From: CAWACC01 sp964390695
GTDB lineage: Bacteria > Chlamydiota > Chlamydiia > Chlamydiales > Parachlamydiaceae
Reading direction: 5' to 3'
Assembly: GCA_964390695.1 (NCBI GenBank)
Contig: CAYMKI010000118.1
Location: 1 to 11,054 of the forward strand
DNA: 11,054 nucleotides
Position 1 is the first letter of the stretch. Every line of letters starts with the position of its first letter. The notes under the pieces were generated by a model. It made no database searches, was not told the origin of the DNA, and saw only the letters and a program-made list of their open reading frames with translations. The position numbers and the translations under genes are program-made. Below are positions 6,440-11,054 of this stretch, piece by piece.

Positions 6440-9154
6440 GTGGAACAAAAAAACTCACGGACATGGTGGAATCAATCTCCTGAAAATGTTTGCCGTAATC
6501 TACAAACCGATCTTCACAAAGGATTATCCAGTGAAGAAGCTGAGAGGCGATATCAAAAATTTGGACCTAACCAACTGCCCGAACAAAAAAGAGTTTCTCC
6601 GCTCACATTACTCATTAGTCAGTTTTCAAGTTTCATTGTTTGGACTTTAATCGTAGCAGCTTTCATTGCCGGTTTTTTAGGCGAATGGATAGACGCAACA
6701 GCGATTGGTGTAATAGTCATTCTTAATGCACTTCTTGGATTCTTTCAAGAATATCGAGCTGAAAAATCGCTTGCTGCTTTGCGCAAGATGGCCACTCCAT
6801 TTTCTAAAGTCATTCGTGATGGAGAGCTGCAAACGCTTCCTTCGGAAAAGATCGTTCCAGGGGATCTTGTGTTAATTGAGGCGGGCGATCGGATTCCAGC
6901 TGATGGCAGAATCGTTCAATCGATCGAGTTGTCAACACAAGAAGCAGCTTTAACTGGCGAATCCATGCCGATTCACAAAATAGCAGATCCTTTGGAAAAA
7001 CCAGACCTTTCAGTGGGCGATAAAAAAAATATGGGCTTTCTCGGAACAGTAGCTGTCAGTGGAAAAGGCTACATGGTTGTTACAGAAACCGGACTTCAAA
7101 CTGAACTTGGCAAGATAGCATCGCTTTTACAACAAGGAAAGGAAGAACAAACGCCTCTTCAAATTCGGTTAGAAGATTTGGGGCATCGTTTAGTGTGGAT
7201 TTGTTTGGGAGTTGTTGCTCTCGTCTTTGCTTTGGGATTTTTTAGAGGGCAGCCTTTGATAGAAAATCTTCTTATTTCGGTCAGTTTGGCTGTTGCTGCC
7301 ATTCCAGAAGGTCTTCCTGCTATTGTGACAATAGCCCTATCTATTGGCGTGCGTAAGATGGCAAAGCGCAATGCACTGGTTCGTAGGCTTCCATCCGTCG
7401 AAACATTAGGGTGTACCACTGTCATTTGTACTGATAAAACGGGAACTCTTACTCAAAATGAAATGGTCGTAAGATCCATTTGGGTGAATGATTCATTTGT
7501 AGACGTAACAGGAGTCAGTTATAACCCTGAAGGTGATTTTGAAATTAACCATGCCAAGATTAACTATCGTGATATTCCTGAACTGATCACGGCGCTCAAA
7601 ATCGGTACTTTGTGCAACAGTGCTGAATTGCACCAAAATCATAATCAACAAAAAGCGTGGAATATTGCTGGCGATCCAACGGAAGGGGCTCTTTTGACGG
7701 CAGCCGGTAAGGCGAATCTTTTTAAACAAGATTTGGAGACAGAAAATCCCATCATCACTGAGATCCCTTTCGACTCTGAGCGGAAAAGAATGAGCATAGC
7801 AAGGAAAACTCCGGAAGGGTCCGTACTCTTCATTAAAGGGGCTACCGATATTATTTTAGCTCATTCCGAGTCCATTCTTCTTAATGGCAAGATTGAACCT
7901 CTGACCGCAGAACGTAAACAAAACATTTTAGATGCAAATGCTTATCTTGCAAGCCAGGCACTTCGCGTACTTGCTGTAGGCTATCGTCCTTTGCCTCAAG
8001 ATGTCAAAATCGATCGATCGATGGAAGAGAAACTGATTTTGGTTGGACTGATCGCCATGATGGATCCGCCAAGACCTGAGGTCAAGAAATCCATCGAAAC
8101 TTGCAAAAAGGCAGGGATTACACCCGTGATGATTACGGGCGACCATAAAGAAACAGCTATTGCAGTAGCAAAGGAACTCAAGCTCATGAAGGAAGGAGCG
8201 GTGGCTTTAACTGGTACTGAGCTTGAACAAATGGATGATCAAAGTTTGACAGATAAGGTGCGGAATATTGCCATTTATGCGCGCACATCTGCGGCACATA
8301 AGTTAAGGATAGTACGCGCCTGGAAATCTTTAGGTGAAGTCGTTGCCATGACAGGAGATGGCGTCAATGATGCACCTGCTATTAAAGAAGCAGATATTGG
8401 TATAGCAATGGGAATCACGGGAACGGATGTCACAAAAGAAGCGTCCGATATGGTGATTTTAGATGATAATTTTGCTTCCATTGTCAATGCTGTCGAGGAA
8501 GGAAGGGGTATTTATGATAATATTATCAAATTTGTTAATTACCTCATGTCCTCAAATATTGCTGAACTCCTTGTGATTTTCTTAGGGATGTTGTGGGGTT
8601 TTAGAGATCCATTGGGAAATCCCTTTGTTTCTCTTTCGGCAGTTCAGCTTCTTTGGTTAAATCTCGTCACAGACGGATTTCCTGCAATTGCATTAGGACT
8701 TGATCCTGTCGATCCGACTGCCATGGATCGTCCTCCAAGAAAATCCTCGGATTCCATTTTTCCTTTACGATTTGCGATTCAATTATTTTTGACGGGCTTC
8801 GTAATTGCAATAGGGACACTTGTAGCTTGCCATTTTGGACTACGCCAAAGTGCAGAACTTGCTCAAACAATGGCTTTTACAACCTTGGTTGTATTGGAGC
8901 TTGTCAGAGTGCAGATGGTGCGCTCTCAATACCATACGAGTATTTTTTCAAATCCATTTATCATTTTGGCTTTGACCAGTTCATTTCTCATCCAGTTACT
9001 CGTAGTCTACACTCCATTCCTACAAACGATATTCGGCACAACGCCTCTTAACATAACCGAATGGGGCGTGATTTTGACAGTTGCTGTTGTGGTATGGTTC
9101 CTAAGTAGTTTAATTAATCGCTTGTTCAAACAAACAAAACTACAAAAAGTTTAA
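6440..9154 (+). CDS. P2A-type Ca2+-transporting P-type ATPase (SERCA/PacL-like)
   Basis: An ATP-driven inner-membrane cation exporter of 904 residues from the GTG start (906 from ATG 6434). Numbering here is from the GTG. The cation-ATPase N-terminal domain occupies about 1-75. The actuator domain carries TGES at 172-175. TM4 has IPEGLP with Glu290. The phosphorylation motif CTDKTGTLT has Asp332. The nucleotide domain has GDPTEGALL and FIKGATD. The hinge is TGDGVNDAP with Asp640 and Asp644. All side-chain ligands of the two SERCA Ca2+ sites that I can align are present: Glu290 (E309), Asn706 (N768), Glu709 (E771), Asn741 (N796), Thr744 (T799), Asp745 (D800) and Glu820 (E908). There is no CPC motif or CxxC metal-binding domain, so it is not a copper ATPase despite its neighbours. 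It starts ten bases after the cusA stop, so it is probably co-transcribed. Mn2+ is an alternative substrate. The frame is intact. Confidence 0.88.
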   Translation: MEQKNSRTWWNQSPENVCRNLQTDLHKGLSSEEAERRYQKFGPNQLPEQKRVSPLTLLISQFSSFIVWTLIVAAFIAGFLGEWIDATAIGVIVILNALLGFFQEYRAEKSLAALRKMATPFSKVIRDGELQTLPSEKIVPGDLVLIEAGDRIPADGRIVQSIELSTQEAALTGESMPIHKIADPLEKPDLSVGDKKNMGFLGTVAVSGKGYMVVTETGLQTELGKIASLLQQGKEEQTPLQIRLEDLGHRLVWICLGVVALVFALGFFRGQPLIENLLISVSLAVAAIPEGLPAIVTIALSIGVRKMAKRNALVRRLPSVETLGCTTVICTDKTGTLTQNEMVVRSIWVNDSFVDVTGVSYNPEGDFEINHAKINYRDIPELITALKIGTLCNSAELHQNHNQQKAWNIAGDPTEGALLTAAGKANLFKQDLETENPIITEIPFDSERKRMSIARKTPEGSVLFIKGATDIILAHSESILLNGKIEPLTAERKQNILDANAYLASQALRVLAVGYRPLPQDVKIDRSMEEKLILVGLIAMMDPPRPEVKKSIETCKKAGITPVMITGDHKETAIAVAKELKLMKEGAVALTGTELEQMDDQSLTDKVRNIAIYARTSAAHKLRIVRAWKSLGEVVAMTGDGVNDAPAIKEADIGIAMGITGTDVTKEASDMVILDDNFASIVNAVEEGRGIYDNIIKFVNYLMSSNIAELLVIFLGMLWGFRDPLGNPFVSLSAVQLLWLNLVTDGFPAIALGLDPVDPTAMDRPPRKSSDSIFPLRFAIQLFLTGFVIAIGTLVACHFGLRQSAELAQTMAFTTLVVLELVRVQMVRSQYHTSIFSNPFIILALTSSFLIQLLVVYTPFLQTIFGTTPLNITEWGVILTVAVVVWFLSSLINRLFKQTKLQKV

Positions 9155-9161
9155 TGGTGAT

Positions 9162-11054
9162 ATGGAACAGTTTGCAACCTTAGAGTCCACTTTGCATCAG
9201 GAAGATCTTAAAAAAACTCTCAACCAAGAAGAGGTAAAGAAAGTAGTCGGAGATGGAGAAGCTGAAACGGGTCCATTGGCAACAAGCTGGCATTCGAATA
9301 AATTCCTTAATCCCATTCATGACGGTGCTGTCCTCCCTATCCTCCATCTAAATGGCTTTAAAATTGCTAATCCCACAGTACTTGCTCGCATCGATCGAGA
9401 CGAATTGGAAGCTCTCTTTCGCGATTATGGTTATCATCCCTACTTTGTGGCTGGATCATATCCTGAAACAATGCAGCAACTGATGGCGGCAATACTAGAT
9501 GTTGTGATTGCTGAAATTAAGGAGATTCAACGGCAAGCGCGTGTTCAAAACGTCATCAAACGGCTCCAATGGCCGATGATTATATTGCAAACACCGAAGG
9601 GGTGGATAGGTCTTAAAGAAATTGATGGAAAGCAAGTCGAAGGCTCTTGGCGCTCTCATCAAGTCCCTTTTACTGACTTTGCCACTAATCCAAGTCGATT
9701 AAAACTTCTAGAAAATTGGATGAAAAGCTATCGACCAGAGGAGCTCTTTGATGAACAAGGTAAGTTCAAACAAGAGTTTTCAAATTTAGCTCCTCAAGGC
9801 AATCGTAGAATGGGAGCTAATCATCATGCCAATGGTGGAGTTTTATTAAGAGATCTGCGCATGTCCGATTTCCACAACTATGCTGTATCAGTGACTAAGC
9901 CTGGAATCGTTGAAGGTGAATCTAAGCGTAACTTGGGGGGCTTTTTACGCGATATCATGAAACTCAATATGGATAGTAAAAATTTCCGAGTCATGGGACC
10001 TGATGAGACCGCTTCAAATCGACTAGACGCCTTGTTTGAAGTCACTGAACGTGCCTTTGATGGAAAGATCTATTCCAGTGATGATGACTATCTTTCCCCA
10101 AACGGAAGAGTCATGGAAATATTAAGTGAACATATGTGTCAAGGATGGCTTGAAGGCTATCTTCTGACGGGGAGACATGGATTGTTTTCCTGCTATGAGG
10201 CGTTTATTCACATTATTGATTGGATGTTCAATCAACATGCCAAATGGCTCAAGACAACTAGGCACATTCCTTGGCCCCGGCCGATTGCTTCATTAAACTA
10301 TCTTTTAACTTCGCATGTATGGCGTCAAGATCACAATGGATTTTCTCATCAAGATCCCGGTTTTATCGATCATGTCGCGAATAAAAAGGCTGAGGTCATT
10401 CGAATTTACTTGCCGCCAGATGCCGATACACTACTCTCCGTTGCTGATCACTGCCTTAAAAGCCGGAACAATGTCAATGTGATTGTCGCTGGAAAACAGC
10501 CAGCTCTTCAATATCTCACTATAGATGAAGCATCTCAGCATTGTGCTAAAGGTATTGGAATATGGAAATGGGCCAGCAATGATTTTGACAGTGAACCTGA
10601 TGTCATCATGGCTTGTGCTGGTGATGTTCCCGCTATGGAAACCCTAGCCGCTATTGACTTGCTCCGGCAGCATGTTCCCGATTTAAAAATTCGTTTTATC
10701 ATTGTCATCGATTTGATGGTCCTTCAACCAAAAAGCGAGCATCCTCATGGTCTTTCGGATAAAGAGTTTGATGAACTAATTACAACCGGCAAACCGATTA
10801 TTTTTGCTTTTCATGGCTACCCTTGGCTGATCCATCGTCTGACATATAGAAGAACAAACCACAAAAATCTTCATGTTAGAGGATACAAAGAGGAAGGGAA
10901 AACGAACACGCCATTTGATATGGTCGTTCTCAATGATCTCGATCGTTTCCATTTATATGTTGATAAAGTGGAAAGAGTACCGCGTTTTGCCAAGACGACT
11001 GCTTATATAAGAGAATTGGCAGAAAGCAAATTATTAGAACATAAAAAATTACAT
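9162..11054 (+). pseudogene. xfp: Phosphoketolase lacking the N-terminal region; 3' end beyond window
   Basis: Phosphoketolase (thiamine-diphosphate enzyme) cleaves xylulose-5-P, and often fructose-6-P, with phosphate to give acetyl-P plus glyceraldehyde-3-P or erythrose-4-P. The frame opens at ATG 9162, seven bases after the ATPase stop with only a weak GGTGA before it, and is open for 631 codons to the edge. Residues 1-27 are unlike the family. From V28-V29 it matches closely: GDGEAETGPLA (30-40, Mg/ThDP site), HLNGFKIANPT, GSWRSHQVP (His166), GPDETASN (Glu282), DHNGFSHQDPG (390-400), GRHGLFSCYEAF, SEHPHGLSD and TPFDMVVLNDLDRFHL. About 150 residues that should precede GDGEAETG are missing. 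They include the GHWGT, GPGHGG and SH.APE segments with histidines needed for ThDP chemistry. The remainder has no stop or shift. A conserved VNVVDLM is FIIVIDLM here (Ile at 10701). It is probably inactive as encoded, through in-frame deletion, rearrangement or misassembly. Only some 20-30 C-terminal residues should lie beyond the window. Confidence 0.8.

Noticed and set aside
8827..9051. 74-residue plus-strand frame inside the ATPase 3' end
   Set aside because: It is an out-of-frame shadow over TM segments of the ATPase, with no ribosome site.
6440..9154. Copper-exporting P1B ATPase, suggested by the Cus neighbours
   Set aside because: The TM4 motif is PEGLP rather than CPC, there are no CxxC metal-binding domains, and all SERCA-type Ca2+ ligands are present.

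Overview
The window reads as part of a chromosome or large accessory element of a Gram-negative bacterium. The evidence is a tripartite envelope pump with an outer-membrane channel and a lipoprotein-type adaptor. Base composition is AT-rich by eye, coding is dense, and I see no rRNA, tRNA, CRISPR array or insertion sequence. Species cannot be read from the sequence. AT-rich codons, a ribbon-helix-helix (RHH) antitoxin-like remnant and several decaying genes would suit a host-associated group such as Legionellales or the environmental chlamydiae, but that is only a guess.

Layout. Positions 1-208 hold the start of an unrecognised minus-strand gene that runs off the left edge. Positions 209-383 are a divergent, very AT-rich spacer. 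Positions 384-648 carry a broken RHH antitoxin-like gene. Positions 665-793 hold a 42-codon ORF overlapping the next gene. From 786 to the right edge everything is on the plus strand and packed into one apparent operon: outer-membrane efflux protein (786-2081), CusB-type adaptor (2060-3247, interrupted), CusA-type RND pump (3244-6429), P2A-type Ca2+-ATPase (6440-9154) and a phosphoketolase missing its N-terminal part (9162 to the edge).

How the genes fit. The first three form a CusCBA-type system for moving Cu(I)/Ag(I) out through both membranes; the pump keeps all three methionines of the CusA metal site. The P-type ATPase has every residue of both SERCA Ca2+ sites, so it should move Ca2+ (or Mn2+) rather than copper. 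Phosphoketolase would cleave xylulose-5-P or fructose-6-P to acetyl-phosphate.

The main surprise is that several genes look damaged or altered in otherwise well-preserved sequence. The adaptor has two in-frame TAA codons six bases apart, with the rest of its frame intact up to an ATGA overlap with cusA. The pump has lost two of three proton-relay residues. The phosphoketolase lacks about 150 N-terminal residues that carry catalytic histidines. The RHH gene has no usable start unless one A is removed. I read this as an operon in early decay, or one preserved in an unusual form, rather than a wholly new system.
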